From Fagopyrum homotropicum (lineage: Eukaryota > Streptophyta > Magnoliopsida > Caryophyllales > Polygonaceae): a stretch of 64,000 nt of DNA. Where the stretch lies: NCBI GenBank assembly GCA_033239125.1, contig BSWB01000008.1:16708001-16772000 (forward strand), read 5' to 3'. Of the stretch, positions 30,650 through 42,448 are shown one piece after another. Each line of letters opens with the position of its first letter. The stretch's first letter is position 1. The translations under genes were made by a program, and so were the position numbers. The notes beneath the pieces were generated by a model. It was not told the origin of the DNA. It searched no databases and worked only from the letters and a program-made list of their open reading frames with translations.

Positions 30650-32185
30650 TCACCGTGGAGGAGGCGGTGGTGGATATGGAAAGAAATCCGGGCTAAAAGG
30701 CCGCCCAAACTGCTGGCGGTAGATGTCCCTCAAGATGCGATCGTGCTCCTGGCTCCATGTGTCATGAGTCTCCTGTCGGATCTCTAGATCTCCCACTCTC
30801 CTGGAAAGATCGGTAGCCCATCCCGGAAGCTGCGAGTACCAATCCGGCGGCTGTCCATACCATGTAGGGGCATTCTGAGGAGGAGGAGTCGGTGCCACCG
30901 GTGCCTTCTCATACCATGGAGGAGGAGCTCCTATCCATGACGGCTGCTCTCCATACCAAGCGGGTGGAGCCTCCATCCAAGTCGGCCTCTCACTCACGCT
31001 AGCCCAGCGTGAAGAAGAGGAACCGGAAGGTCTAGAAGGGCGGGGAGAACGTCTAGGTGGCTCCGGGAAATCGGCCGGCTGATCCGGGAATGTAGCAAAG
31101 GTATGCTCATCATCTCCTACATAATGGTCATCACCTCCTCCCATCGCCTCATCATCATCCCTAGCTGGGATATCATCCGGCACATACGGAGGAGCTACAA
31201 GTCTATTGGCATGCATGGCCGCAAAGGTCGCCTTCCAATTATGGCGTCTGGCCATAATGGAGTACTCGGGAAGCTAAGAGATACCTCTACCACCTCTCTC
31301 CTCCCATGGCATGGATGCGGTAGGTGGAGCTTGGTGGCGGGGAAATATAATGCCTCTAGTCATAAGCTCGTTGAGACCCAAGGGTCTCGCTGCTACCCTA
31401 GTACAAGCGGAGTAATCTATCCCCAATTGGTTGCGTATATGAGTCACCATACCCCCATAACCAATGTTCCTGGCTTTCTTATTCTTCAATTTACTCATGG
31501 TGGAGGCGAGAAGGGTGGCACAATCGGCGGGTCTACTGGTAAGCATACAATAAAGGAGGAAGAGCTCATCGGTCTTAATCTTTTGTGGGGTCTCGGTCCT
31601 AGGGAAGAGACACTCGAAAAGGACCCTATGAGCTATCTTCAAGGCTAAGTGGTAGATGAGCTTAGCCTTGGTGTCGGACGGTTGCCAACGATCCTCACTA
31701 GCATATATCATGGCAATTTCCTCCCAAAAATCCTTAGGATACACACCACTAGGAAACCTACCATTGAAGCTCTCATGGAACCCAAAGAAGGTTGCAAACT
31801 GAACAATGGAGAACTCATAGTCTTGCTCCATTAGCCTAAAGGAGACCGTTCGGTTCATATGGCTATGCTCAAAGGAAGTCACAAACTCCCTTGTGATCTC
31901 CTCATAGGCGTCCTCTCTAATAGCGGAGATGACGATCAATCCAGCTCTATCCAAGAGCCATGTCAAGTCATTCACAACATTGAGCGGCTCAAGCTCCTCT
32001 AGGAGAAGGTATCTTGGTCCTATGACCGGCCTCTTCTCAATCCTTTCTAAGGCTCCTAGGTAGTCTTCATGGATAGTTGGGATTCTAGGAGGTGGTGGTG
32101 ATGGTGGTTCACTAGGGGGAGGTTGGAAAGAGGAGGAACTATCATCCTTTCTCTTCTTGTTCTTGCTAGACTTTCTCCTAAACAT
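30650..32185 (-). pseudogene. Second ORF of C, ATHILA ORF-1 / putative plant transposon protein type, one stop
   Basis: The likely ATG at 32183-32185 opens MFRRKSSKNKKRKDDSSSS, a basic, possibly nuclear-targeting start; an upstream in-frame ATG at 32308 adds 41 residues partly encoded by a palindrome site. The globular region has VIGPRYLLLEELEPLNVVNDLTWLLDRAGL and FWEEIAMIYASEDRWQPSDTKAKLIYHLALKIAHRV. A TAG at 31274-31276 replaces a Trp codon present in D; the frame continues to 30650. The C-terminal part has repeated Pro-x-Trp units (PTWM, PAWYG, PSWIG, PPWYE, PTWYG, PDWYS, PGWA) and ends in proline. Function unknown. Confidence 0.82.
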
Positions 32186-32969
32186 TTTTCTCAGCAACAG
32201 TGAAAATTTCGGCCTGTTCTTGGTAAACCACGGCCGTGGAACGTACAGAGACCGTGGTTTTGGGTCTATTTCTCTCAAATCACAGCAAATCAACACCAAA
32301 CTCAGCAATCACTGTCCTAGACTAATTCCAATTCCAATTCTATTCAGTTCTCCTAAATTCTTGCGAAGAAATAGAACCAAATTGACAAAGTAGAGAAAAA
32401 CCTAGGGTTTGGATCTTTCAAATCCAAATTCCTTCTCCAGCATGGATTGTTCGGTCAGTTTGTTGCTTGGATCGTGTAGATGATCGAAAATGCTTCACTT
32501 TAGGATCAAGAACCGATCGAATCGGACTCCGAACGAAGAATCACGGATCTATGAAGGCTAACGGCAATTCTGGGCGTGGAAATGGGCGTGGATTTGGGAT
32601 TTTGGTGTGTTTTTATGAAGGAAGGTGGTTTATATAGTGCCCGTAAAATTTTTGAAAATCACGGTCACTCGGGCCATTCCACGGCCGTGGAAATGTACGG
32701 AACCCGTGGTTTTGATGAATTTTGCTAGATTTTGGGGAATTACGGTCACCTGTTACTTCCAAGACCGTGGTTTAGGGCGTGGAAGTCTCTGTTGTGTGCC
32801 AACATCCAAGTTTCGTCAATTCCTTCCAACTTTTGCTTCTTTCCTTTGCCCAATCCTTATTCCTACATCCAAAAACATAACATACCGGGAGGTATCGAGG
32901 GAAAAACAAAGCAAAAACAACTAAAGTAAACTACTCTAAGAAGGGAAAATAAAAACATAAGTGCAATAC

Positions 32970-32987
32970 CTTGGGTTACCTCCCAAG
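32970..32987 (-). other. Conserved hairpin just after pol, C copy
   Basis: On the minus strand CTTGGGAGGTAACCCAAG; the loop has T where A, B and D have C, and the stem is unchanged. Confidence 0.78.
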
Positions 32988-33027
32988 AAGCTCTTGTTTT
33001 GGGTCCGTAGCTAGACGGTTTCTGTGC

Positions 33028-34569
33028 TTATTCGAGGACAATCGGAGCGGTTTCCTCAACCGGGAGCTCCGGTGAATACTTCTTAAGACGTTGGCCATTC
33101 ACCTTGAAACTTCCGCTCTTTTCACCCCATACTTCAACTGCGCCATGGGGGAAAACACGTTTGATTAGATAAGGTCCAGTCCAACGAGATTTAAGCTTAC
33201 CTGGAAAGAGATGAAGTCTCGAATTGAAGAGGAGAACTTGTTCTCCTTCTTTGAGATCCTTTGGAATGATATGCTTATCATGCCAACACTTCGCCCTTTC
33301 TTTGTAAATCTTGGCGTTTTCATAGGCTTTCAAACGGAGTTCTTCAAGCTCATTAAGGTCCAAGAGGCGCTTCTCGCCCGCTTCCTTCATGTCGAAGTTC
33401 AACCACTTTACAGCCCAGTAAGCCTTGTGTTCTAGCTCAACTGGGAGATGACAAGACTTCCCATACACAAGGTTTTATGGTGTTGTACCTATGGGAGTCT
33501 TGTATGCAGTCCTATATGCCCATAATGCATCATCCAGTTTCAAAGACCAATCCTTCCTCGTCTTTGAGACCGTCTTCTCAAGGATGCCCTTGATCTCTCT
33601 ATTCGAAATCTTCACTTGTCCACTTGTTTGTGGATGGTAGGGGATGGCGATCTTGTGAGTCACCCCATACTTAGCTAGTAGAGCTTCGAATCGTCGGGCA
33701 ATGAAGTGTGAACCTCCGTCACTAATGATGGTTTGTGGTGTCCCAAACCTTGGGAAAATAGTTCTATTAAAGAACTTAACAACAACCATGGCATCATTAG
33801 TTGGAGAGGCAATAGCTTCAACACATCTCGAAACATAATCTACAGCTAGAAGTATGTATTGGTTTCCACAAGATGATGGGAAAAGCCCCATGAAGTCTAC
33901 TCCCCAAACGTCAAAGGTTTCCACCTCCTGAATGTTGTTGAGGGGCATCTCGTTTCTCCTAGAGATGTTTCCTATTCTTTGACAAGCATCGCAACACGAA
34001 ATAAAGGTTTGCACATCCTTCAATAAAGTAGGCCAAAAGAATCCAGATTGCAATACATTAGCGCTAGTTTTATTGGAACTAGCGTGTCCTCCATAAGGTA
34101 GTGAATGACAATGACGAATGACACTTTGCATTTCGTCTTCCGGCACACATCTCCTAATGATGCCGTCAGGACCTCTCTTGAAGAGTAGAGGTTCATTCCA
34201 AAAGTATTGTCGGGCATCCCTAAAGAACTTCTTCTTTTGTGCGTAGGATAATCCGGGAGGTATTTCCTGACAAACCAAGTAATTTACAAAATCAGCAAAC
34301 CAAGGTTCGTTACCTCTAGATATCTTGTCGATGCACTCCTCTATGATGTGTAAGTGCTCATCCGGAAAGGAGTCATCTATGGGTAGATCGTCGTCTTCAA
34401 TGTGTGGTAGACGACTCAAATGATCCGCAACAGAATTTTCCGAGCCTTTCTTGTCACGGATCTCTAGATCGAATTCTTGTAGGAGAAGAATCCATCTAAC
34501 CAGCCTCGGTTTTGCATCCTTCTTGGCAAGTAAATACCGGATCGCAGAATGGTCCGTGTATACAATCAC
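33028..34569 (-). pseudogene. Element C pol: end of RNase H and integrase
   Basis: 33475-34569 opens in RNase H (VYTDHSAIRYLL, GSENSVADHLSRLP). It then gives the integrase zinc region HCHSLPYGGHASSNKT...CCDACQRIGN, and the catalytic D in VDFMGLFPSS, D in IISDGGSHF and E-region GQVKISNREIK. The usual E-containing motif reads VKISNRE here where D has VEISNRE, so the catalytic Glu appears changed to Lys. 33028-33468 holds the C-terminal part, after a frame break between 33468 and 33475, and ends pol at 33028. Confidence 0.88.
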
Positions 34570-36175
34570 CTTTGCACCTAAAAGATAAAACGAAACTTTT
34601 CAAAGGCATATACAATAGCTAAGAATTCCTTTTCAGTTGTGGCATAGTTGAGCTGCGCTTCATCTAGCGTCTTGCTAGCATAATAGATAGCATGGGTTCA
34701 GCCCTCCTTCTTTTGTCCTAGCACAGCTCCAACAGCTACGTCACTTGCATCACACATAACCTCGAAAGGGAGATTCCAGTCCGGAGGTTGGAAGATCGGG
34801 GCTGAGATGAGAGATTCCCGGATCTTATTGAAAGCATCTAAACAATCTTGCGAAAAATCAAAAATTGCATCTTTCATCAAAAGATTAGTTAGCGGTTTTG
34901 ATATCTTAGAAAAGTCTTTGATAAAACGTCTATAAAATCCAGCATGTCCTAGAAAACTTCTTATCCCCTTCATCGAAGATGGAGGAGGAAGTTTCTCTAT
35001 GGTCTCTATCTTAGCCTTGTCTACCTCAATCCCTCTACTAGAGATTATGTGTCCTAGCACAATGCCTTCCTTAACCATGAATTGACACTTCTCCCAATTA
35101 AGAACTAGGTTAGTGTCTTCACACCTTTGCAACACAAGAGAGAGGTTAGAAAGACAATTATCGAATGAGGAACCATAAACAGAAAAATCGACCATAAAAA
35201 CCTCCATTATTTCTTCAATGTACTCCGAGAAGATGGCCATCATGCACCTTTGAAAGGTGGCTGGGGCATTGCAAAGCCCGAACGCATCCTTCTATAGGCA
35301 AACGTCCCCCATGGGCACGTGAATGTGGTCTTCTCTTGATCGTCCGGATGGACCGGAATTTGGAAGAAACCACTATAACCGTCAAGATAGCAAAATAGGA
35401 GTGTTGTGCTAACTTTTCAAGCATTTGATCAATGAATGGTAGCGAAAAGTGATCCTTCCTAGTTGCATTGTTCAGCTTGTGGTAGTCAACGCAAATCCTC
35501 CATCCCGTCACGGTTCTTGTAGGAATGAGCTCATTGTTCTTGTTAGTGATAACCGTCATTCCTCCTTTCTTCGGAACAACTTGTACGGGGCTCACCCACT
35601 TGCTATCGGAGATAGGATAGATGATACCTGTGTCAAGCAACTTAAGAATTTCCTTCTTAACAACCTCCTTCATGATCAGATTTAACCGTCTTTGAGGTTG
35701 TCGCGAAGGCTTAAAATCTTCCGCCATTAGAATCTTGTGCATGCATAATGATGGCTTAATTCCTACAAGATCTTCTATTATATAACCTAAGGCTTTCCTA
35801 TGTTTTCTTAGAACAGCCATTAGTTTCTCATGTTCATCTTCACTTAATTCAGAACTAACAATTACGGGAAAAGTAGAATTAGTTCCAAGAAATACATACC
35901 GAAGATGTGTGGGAAGTGGCTTCAATTCCATAGTTATTGATGCCTTTGATGAGTCTTGAGATGTGTCCGACGCTTCCTTAGAAGTCTCTAAGGGTGTAGG
36001 AGTGATTGAAGAAGACTCAAGAGCATTTGTGGAAAGAACGGAGTTGTTCTCAAAATTTCCCAAAAATACGGCACCACTGTTACTTCCACGGTCGTGGTTT
36101 AGGGCGTGGAAGTCAATTACGGCACTACTAATGGTTCCACGGCCGTGGTTTTGGCCGTGTAACTTACTGTTGCTC
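34570..36175 (-). pseudogene. Element C pol: RT and most of RNase H
   Basis: 35215-36249 encodes the RT start (FKPSRQPQRRLNLIMKEVVKKEILKLLD, KWVSPVQVVPKKGG, GWRICVDYHKLNNATRKDHFSLP). After a frameshift near 35240, 34698-35243 encodes the palm and connection. The active site reads FMVD instead of FMDD, so the first catalytic aspartate is lost. RNase H starts with CDASDVAVGAVLG and is broken near 34698 and 34590. This RT could not polymerise. Confidence 0.88.
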
Positions 36176-37256
36176 TCAAAATAGTTGGTTACGGTCATCT
36201 TGGTTGAAACCACGGCCGTGGAATAGCACGACTGACCTTGGTTTCTCACGTTTTCTGAGCCATCGTAGAGTTTTTTTAAACTCTTCCTCTTGCACTTCCT
36301 TTAGCTCCTCCAAGGCTTCAATCTCCTCATTGTAATCCTCTTCCTCTCCTTTCTCCATGATGCTCATGGTTATGACCTTTTGCAATGGATCTTTGAATAG
36401 AATCGAGCTCACTTCCTCTCTAGACGCTTCCTCGTCATAGATATTGAACATGTCCTCTCCAAGAGTTGGCTCTTTCACCAAAGCTGAGAGAACAAACTCA
36501 ACCTTCTCTTCACCTATGTTGAAAGCCAATCTAGCATTCTTGCAATCCACTATACAACCGGATGTTGCAAGAAACGGTCTTCCGAGAATGATCGGAACCG
36601 GACAATCTGCAGGAATGTCAAGCACAACAAAATCAATTGGAATGTAAAACTTACCGAGCTTGACTGGAACGTCTTCAATGATACCGACGGGACGAGTTAT
36701 GATTGATCTGCCATGTATAAAGTCATCTTCACCAGTTTAGATTCACCTAAACCGATCTTCCTACACAATGCAAGCGGAATAATGCTTACACTTGCTCCCA
36801 AGTCACAAAGGGCGTCACATGTGACTTCTCCTACTCCAATTGGAATGCAAAATGACCCCGGATCTCTTAGCTTTGGGGCATCTTTTCAGTCATTGTTTTG
36901 ATGAGCTCCGAGGATTCCGAACTCATCTTGACGTATCCAAAGTCTTCTAGCTTCCTCTTGTTAGAGAGGGGCTCTTTCAAGAACTTCCAATAAGCGGGCA
37001 TACCTTCAATTGCATCAATAAAAGGTATATTAATATGCAGTTTGCTCATGAGTTCAATGAACTTACCGAATTGCTTGTCTAGACGCGCTCTTGCTCTAGA
37101 CTGTGGGAATGGTAAAGGAGGTTTGTAAGCTGGAGGAGGAACATAGCCATCTTCCTTCTCTTTCTCCTTATCTTTCCCTTTCTCAGTTGGGACTTCCACA
37201 AACTTGGGATGCGGGTCGGTGGCTGTTACGCCACTCCTATTGGTGATAGTCATCAC
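36176..37256 (-). pseudogene. Element C protease region and linker to RT
   Basis: 36867-37256 carries the block before protease (YVPPPAYKPPLPFPQSRARARLDKQFGKFIELMSKLHINIPFIDAI). After frame breaks near 36870 and 36700, 36176-36625 carries the end of protease (LDIPADCPVPIILGRPFLATSGCIVDCKNARLAFNIG) and an acidic linker. The linker near 36060-36240 is overlapped by CCACGGCCGTGG-type sites. Confidence 0.82.
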
Positions 37257-37652
37257 CCTTCCCTTGGGTTGTCCTCCGTCTTCCCGAGAAGTTTTCCTTG
37301 ATCTCTAGGAACTTCTCCGGCCTTGCTGAACATATGGTTTTCTAAAGCTTTGTGAGCTTTATCTACCAAAGTTATGTAATTCTTCAACCCTTGGAGCTTT
37401 CCTAAGATCGTCTCCAACATAGGATCGGGCTTCTCCTTCTCCTTATTGTTCGAACCATTTGATGCTTGCCCCTGGATTTTCAAAGGGGTAGAAGAAGAGG
37501 GATATGTTAGTGAATTTCCAAAATTTTGATAGGAATTACCGGAATTTTGTTGTTGGTTGGAACGCCAATTGTTGTTGGAATTTCGGTTATTGTTGTTATT
37601 CCAATTGTTGTTCCAATTGTTGTTCCGGTTGTTGTTCCTATTCCCTTGATGG

Positions 37653-37683
<31 letters not shown>

Positions 37684-38898
37684 GTCCTAAGTAGCTAACA
37701 TCTTGCTCCTTGAGCTTTTGAAGGTCAGCTCTAATGATTTCCTTCAACTCCTTGATTTCGGTGTTGAGGGAGAATATTTGAGTTTGTGTAGCTTGTTTTA
37801 GCTTGACTCACGGGTCTACCTTCCGGTGGGAATACTTCTCAATCACTTGGGCTTGCTTCTCAATGAAGTCCCAAGCGTCATCCTCTTTCATGTCCATGAA
37901 TGTACCACAAGAGAGAGATTGGAGGTTGAACTATGTGTCCACATCCAACCCCTTGTAGTAAATCTCCAATAGCTCCAGCTTTGAAATGTCATGGTGTGGG
38001 CAATCAAATAAGAGGTCCTGAAATCTTTCCCATGATTGAAACAAACTTTCGTTAGCTTTCAAAGAAATGCATTAATTTTACCTCTCAATTCCGCCGTTTT
38101 GGATGGCGGAAAGAACTTGGTGAAGAATTCCGAAGATAGATCCTCCCATGTGTTAAGCCTTCCAGCTGGAAGAGCTTGATACCAAGCCAAAGTTTTGTCC
38201 TTCAAAGCGAAGAAGAACGGCTTGATCTTGTAGTTGTTGTTGGTAGCCCTTTTTGGCTTCAATGTCTCTATGAGAATCTCAAAATTTTGTAAATGTTGGT
38301 GTGGAGATTTAGCACTAGTTCCACCCAATTGACTTTGGCGAACCATGGTGATAACTTGCGGACTAAAACTGAATTCCTGGACGTCATGAGCTCCGAAATT
38401 CACACCTAGACGGCGTGGTTGCTGAATTGGGTCCATCCTTTGCCCAAGAGTCCGTGGTTCATCCCCTCCATGAGCAACTCTCACATCTCCAGCGGGAATG
38501 CGAGGAACAACTGGGGGTCGTGGGTCGTTACGGATGGGGTGGATCACCGGATCAATGTCCTCTAGTTCCGGCATATCATCATCCTCATCATCGGATGATT
38601 CAGCTCTAATAGACTTAGTTGGTTTCTTGACCTTCTTCTTCTTCTTAGAATCATTCAGCTCCAACTTCATGTCTAGTATCATAGCCTTGAGTTCATCAAT
38701 TTGTAATTGATGCCTCGTTAAATCGTCCAAACGAGCTTTCTCACTCAACTTAAGTTGAAGTTGAGCTTCATCTAACTCCGCTTGGATGTTTCTCTTGTTG
38801 TTTTCAGCCATCTTTTTCTCCTTCAACTTTCTTCTCAAAGTTTTCTCAAGTTTTGGATCAAAAGGAAGTAGATCTTTGGTAGATCTAGTCTTTCGCAT
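37253..38898 (-). pseudogene. Element C gag
   Basis: The likely ATG at 38896-38898 opens MRKTRSTKDLLPFDPKLEKT; the frame is open to 38059. It has a helical, charged N-terminal part, a Lys-rich segment, and then the capsid domain with KIKPFFFALKDKTLAWYQALPAG and FFTKFFPPSKTAELRGKI. A frameshift near 38070 breaks it. 37253-37747 carries the Asn/Trp-rich stretch (NNNWNNNWNNNN) in place of a zinc knuckle. The antisense of this stretch is Cys-rich and is only a shadow. Confidence 0.82.
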
Positions 38899-39000
38899 AT
38901 ACCTAAAGAATCTGCAAAAATCACTCAAAAAGAGATATCAAATAACAAGAGCAAAGCTCCCAAGCTCGACAACCGAAAACCGGAATTGGTTTAGACCAAA

Positions 39001-39018
39001 TCCCCGGCAACGGCGCCA
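39001..39018 (-). other. Primer binding site of C, aspartate tRNA type
   Basis: The minus strand reads TGGCGCCGTTGCCGGGGA, identical to that of A, six bases inside the 5' LTR. Confidence 0.92.
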
Positions 39019-39024
39019 AAAACT

Positions 39025-39575
39025 TGTTCGCCTCTAAACGTGCATGCAAATAAGTTTTAAATATAAAACTAGAATCTAAGCAAGCGAACCCGCAGTGTAC
39101 GGATCGGCGTAGCTAAGTAAGTATTCCAGAGTATCGAACTCAGAGATTTGGTGAAACAAAATCAGTTTCAAGTAATCGAGCAATTAAAATGTAGAAGCTT
39201 TGCAAATAATTAGGAAAACAGCAACCCTAAAGATTCAGGTATCTAATTGTGGCAATTGATTCAAGATATACTATAGATGTAAGGACATAGTTGAGATTGC
39301 AAAGGTATAACTAAAGTAAGGTATTGTACGGCGAAGTTCCAAAACCCTATACAACTCACCCAAAGACACTCTCTATAAAGGTTGTTGAGGCTGCAGTATA
39401 GAAAGGATCTAAAGACAAGAATTAATCTCAAATACCCACGCCCAAACCCAAGGAATCAAAGACAGACTAAAACGGTTAAGGTTGTGACACTCGAAACTGA
39501 AATAGAGCATGTTGAGTCTCACTACTACCTAGAAAAGCAAGCCAAGGCTAGGTTAATGCAAATCTTTAACTTTGG
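39025..39575 (-). repeat. 5' LTR of C, first part (before B)
   Basis: It starts TGTTCGCCTC and runs to the TTTGG target duplication of B at 39571-39575. The sequence continues at 51068 after B. Confidence 0.92.
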
Positions 39576-41328
39576 TGATAGCATGAATTATTATCTATAT
39601 TTTGGGGTTTGTTTAGACGTTTTATCTTCAATAATCTGCATGTTTGTATGTATATTATGTGATTATATTACCGTTTCATCTACCTCAGCCGGAATCGAGG
39701 TCTACACCTAGTTTTGTTGTAATCGTAGGTAAAATGGCACGTTTTGCATCAAAAAGGAGCAAAACGAGCTATGGAGTCATTTGAGCTACATTCAGGAGCT
39801 TAAGGAAGATTCCAGGAAGCAAAGCCATGGATTAGAGATTCACTTTGGACCAAATTTGAGAGATTTCACATTCAGTTGTGATTCACCTCGGTTGACTACA
39901 GAGTCACTTTGACCGAGGTGATCCAAAGGAGTTGACTCGACCGAGGCAAACACCTGGGACGCAGCGAGAATATTTTATTCTTGGCTGAGATCTTTTATCT
40001 TTGGAAATAGGATCTTATATTTTTGGGTTGGGTTCGTGGAAGGAAGAAGATAAGTTAGACCATATATTTTACCTATTTTTATGGGAAGAGATCTTTCTAA
40101 GATATCTTATCTTTGGAGAGTAATTTTCCTATAAAAAGGGTTGGATTTTCCACAAATCGATATCATGCTATACCACCGATTGTGTTTTATACACCGCTGC
40201 ATCCATACTCCAGTTGGGAGATTTGAAGAACCTTTTTGAAGGTTGAAGGAAGAAAAGTCTATAGCTTTTATAGCTTTTCGAAGGGTTTTTGTAAGATCAT
40301 CTTAGATTCCCTTCTTTGTCGATTGTCTTGTTGGATTTCTATCCAAGGAACGCTTGTTGGTTTTATAATTGATTCAGTTATTGAAGCCTTTCTCTTAAGG
40401 TTTTCTTGTTCAATTATTCTCTTTCTTCCCATATATTTGATTAATACTTTCATGATGATGAGTGGCTAATTTCTTTGTGTGATTCTAGGGTGATTGGCTG
40501 AAGGTTGTGGGAAAAACAATGATAGAATGATCTTAATCACAGTAGGACCCTGAAAGTTCGAGTATTTACCTTAACCCTAAGCATCTCGCTCAGTCGATAA
40601 ACATCTCGGCCGGGGTGGAATTCTTCTGACCGGGGTGACTTATCTGATCCGAAACTGAGAGTTAAGTGTTAGAGTTTGCCAAATCCTATTCTTATTACAC
40701 CTTTCCTGGTTCAATGCAAGCCTAGGATGAGACTTACCCGGTAATTCCTTAGTTTGTTTACCTAAGATCATAAGTATAGGTAATAAAGGTTTATCCTTTA
40801 TTGGGGTTTGAGTGTGCTTTCATTCCATCTTTGTGAGTTAGCCTGAGACTTACCCAGTAAAGGTTGATTCTATTCCCTTAGGTGGCGTGTTAGTTTGAGG
40901 TCATAGTTCTTTATCTTAATTCCTTGAGACTTACCCGGTAATAGGAGTTACGGTTTGGGATTAGTGAGTAGTGAGACTTACCCGGTGATCTATTCTACTT
41001 TACTAACACTTTCCCTATGCAAAAACCTCAGCTTTGTCCGCTTATCTTTAGATCTTGAGTTGGAACCACAACTAGATGCTTTAATCCCTAGAATTGCATA
41101 TTTCCTTTATTGAATTTTATCATCTTTGATTGTTTTAATTGCTTTGTGGTTAGTGATTGCTAAAGCTTACCTATTCCGACTTTGTTTCACTAAGTCCCTG
41201 TGATCGACCCCTGGAATTCCTTGCTTTTTACTACGATTGACCCGTACACTGCGGGTTCGCATCCTTGTTTTAAGCTTACATCTAGGGTTATAAATTTAAA
41301 GCTTGCACACACCCGTTTGGAGCGAACA
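39576..41328 (+). repeat. 5' LTR of B, 1753 bp
   Basis: Matches 49310-51062 with a few percent differences, most of them in the first 400 bp. It has palindromes at 39885-39950 and 40602-40637 and four TGAGACTTACCC-type repeats between about 40730 and 40990. Confidence 0.94.
40130..40137 (+). promoter_or_regulatory. TATA box in the 5' LTR of B
   Basis: TATAAAAA within CCTATAAAAAGGG, in element sense. The other LTR has TATAAAAT at 49864-49871. Confidence 0.55.
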
Positions 41329-41334
41329 AGTTTT

Positions 41335-41352
41335 TGGCGCCGTTGTCGGGGA
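41335..41352 (+). other. Primer binding site of B, aspartate tRNA type
   Basis: TGGCGCCGTTGTCGGGGA, one mismatch from the site in A and C. Confidence 0.9.
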
Positions 41353-41455
41353 CTTGGTCTAGACCGAGCCGGTTGCGGTACGCTTTTGGGGCACTTGCCC
41401 CCGTGTCTACTAACCACTCTACTTGAGTGACTTTCGCAGGTTTTTTCTTAAGTTT

Positions 41456-42448
41456 ATGCGAAGAACCCGCGCTGGGAAGGAAATCGTTCCTTACGATCCC
41501 GAACCAGAAAAGACATACAAACGACGCTTGAGAGAAGCGAAGATGGCCAACCAAGACAATCGCGATCTTGAGGCCGAATTGAAGGATGCGTTAGAACAGT
41601 TATGCCTCGGCAGGGAAGAATTGAGGCAGGAGAAAGAAGAAACTCGCACCAGGACTGAGGCGATCGAAGCAGATATGGCAGTCTTACGAGACCAGTATCT
41701 ACTTCGACCGAGGGAAGAACCAGTTCCCGATCCTCGACTGATGCAGGATCCAGTTCCAGACCCTCGACCGAGGCAGGTCCCAGTACCTGATGCCCCGGCC
41801 GAGGTACTTCCACCTCGGATGCCAGTCCGAGGCGCTTTTTTTGCAGGAATCCCGCAAACCCTAGGTCAAAGGATGGACCCTAATCAACAACTGAGGCATC
41901 TAGGAGTTAACCTAGGAGATCCAGCGGATCATGACTACGAACTTCGACCGCAAGTTCTTTCCATGATTCGCCAATGCCAGTTTGGAGGGCTAGAGAAGGA
42001 ATCTCCGCATCAACATCTACAGAACTACGAGATTTTGATGGAGACCTTGAGACCCTCAAGAATAGAAAACAACAACTACAAGCTAAGACCTTTTTACTTT
42101 TCTTTAAAAGATAGAGCTCTTACTTGGTATCAATCTCTTCCTCCAGGAAAAATTAGCACTTGGGAGGAGATGACTACGGAATTCTTGACTAAATTCTTTC
42201 CCCCCTCTAAGACCGCTGAAATGAGAGGGAAGATTAATGCATTCATTATGAAGGACAAGGAGAGCTTGTTAAAGTCATGGGAGAGGTTTAAAGACATTCT
42301 TTTGGATTGCCTACATCATGGGATTCTAAAGATAGAGTTGTTGGAGATATACTTCAAGGGACTGGACGGAAGCACCCAGTTCAACCTCCAACTATTATCC
42401 GCCGGTACCTTTATGGACATGGCGATTGACGAAGCTTGGGACTATTGA
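41456..42448 (+). pseudogene. Element B gag, N-terminal part
   Basis: The ATG at 41456 opens MRRTRAGKEIVPYDPEPEKTYKRRL. An acidic helical region comes next, then a linker in which CTCGACCGAG-type palindromes encode repeated DPR units (41705-41820). The capsid domain follows, with RPFYFSLKDRALTWYQSLPPG and FFPPSKTAEMRGKI. A 2-bp deletion near 42443, relative to A, ends the frame at 42448 after DEAWDY. The protein continues in the next frame. Confidence 0.88.

Noticed and set aside
37504..37698. Cysteine-rich ORF on the plus strand
   Set aside because: It is the reverse strand of the Asn-codon repeat in gag of C; the Cys runs come from AAC repeats read backwards.
40236..40469. 77-codon ORF found in both LTRs of B (also 49971-50228)
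   Set aside because: It lies in the LTR transcript leader, has no domain and is a by-product of the near-identical LTRs.
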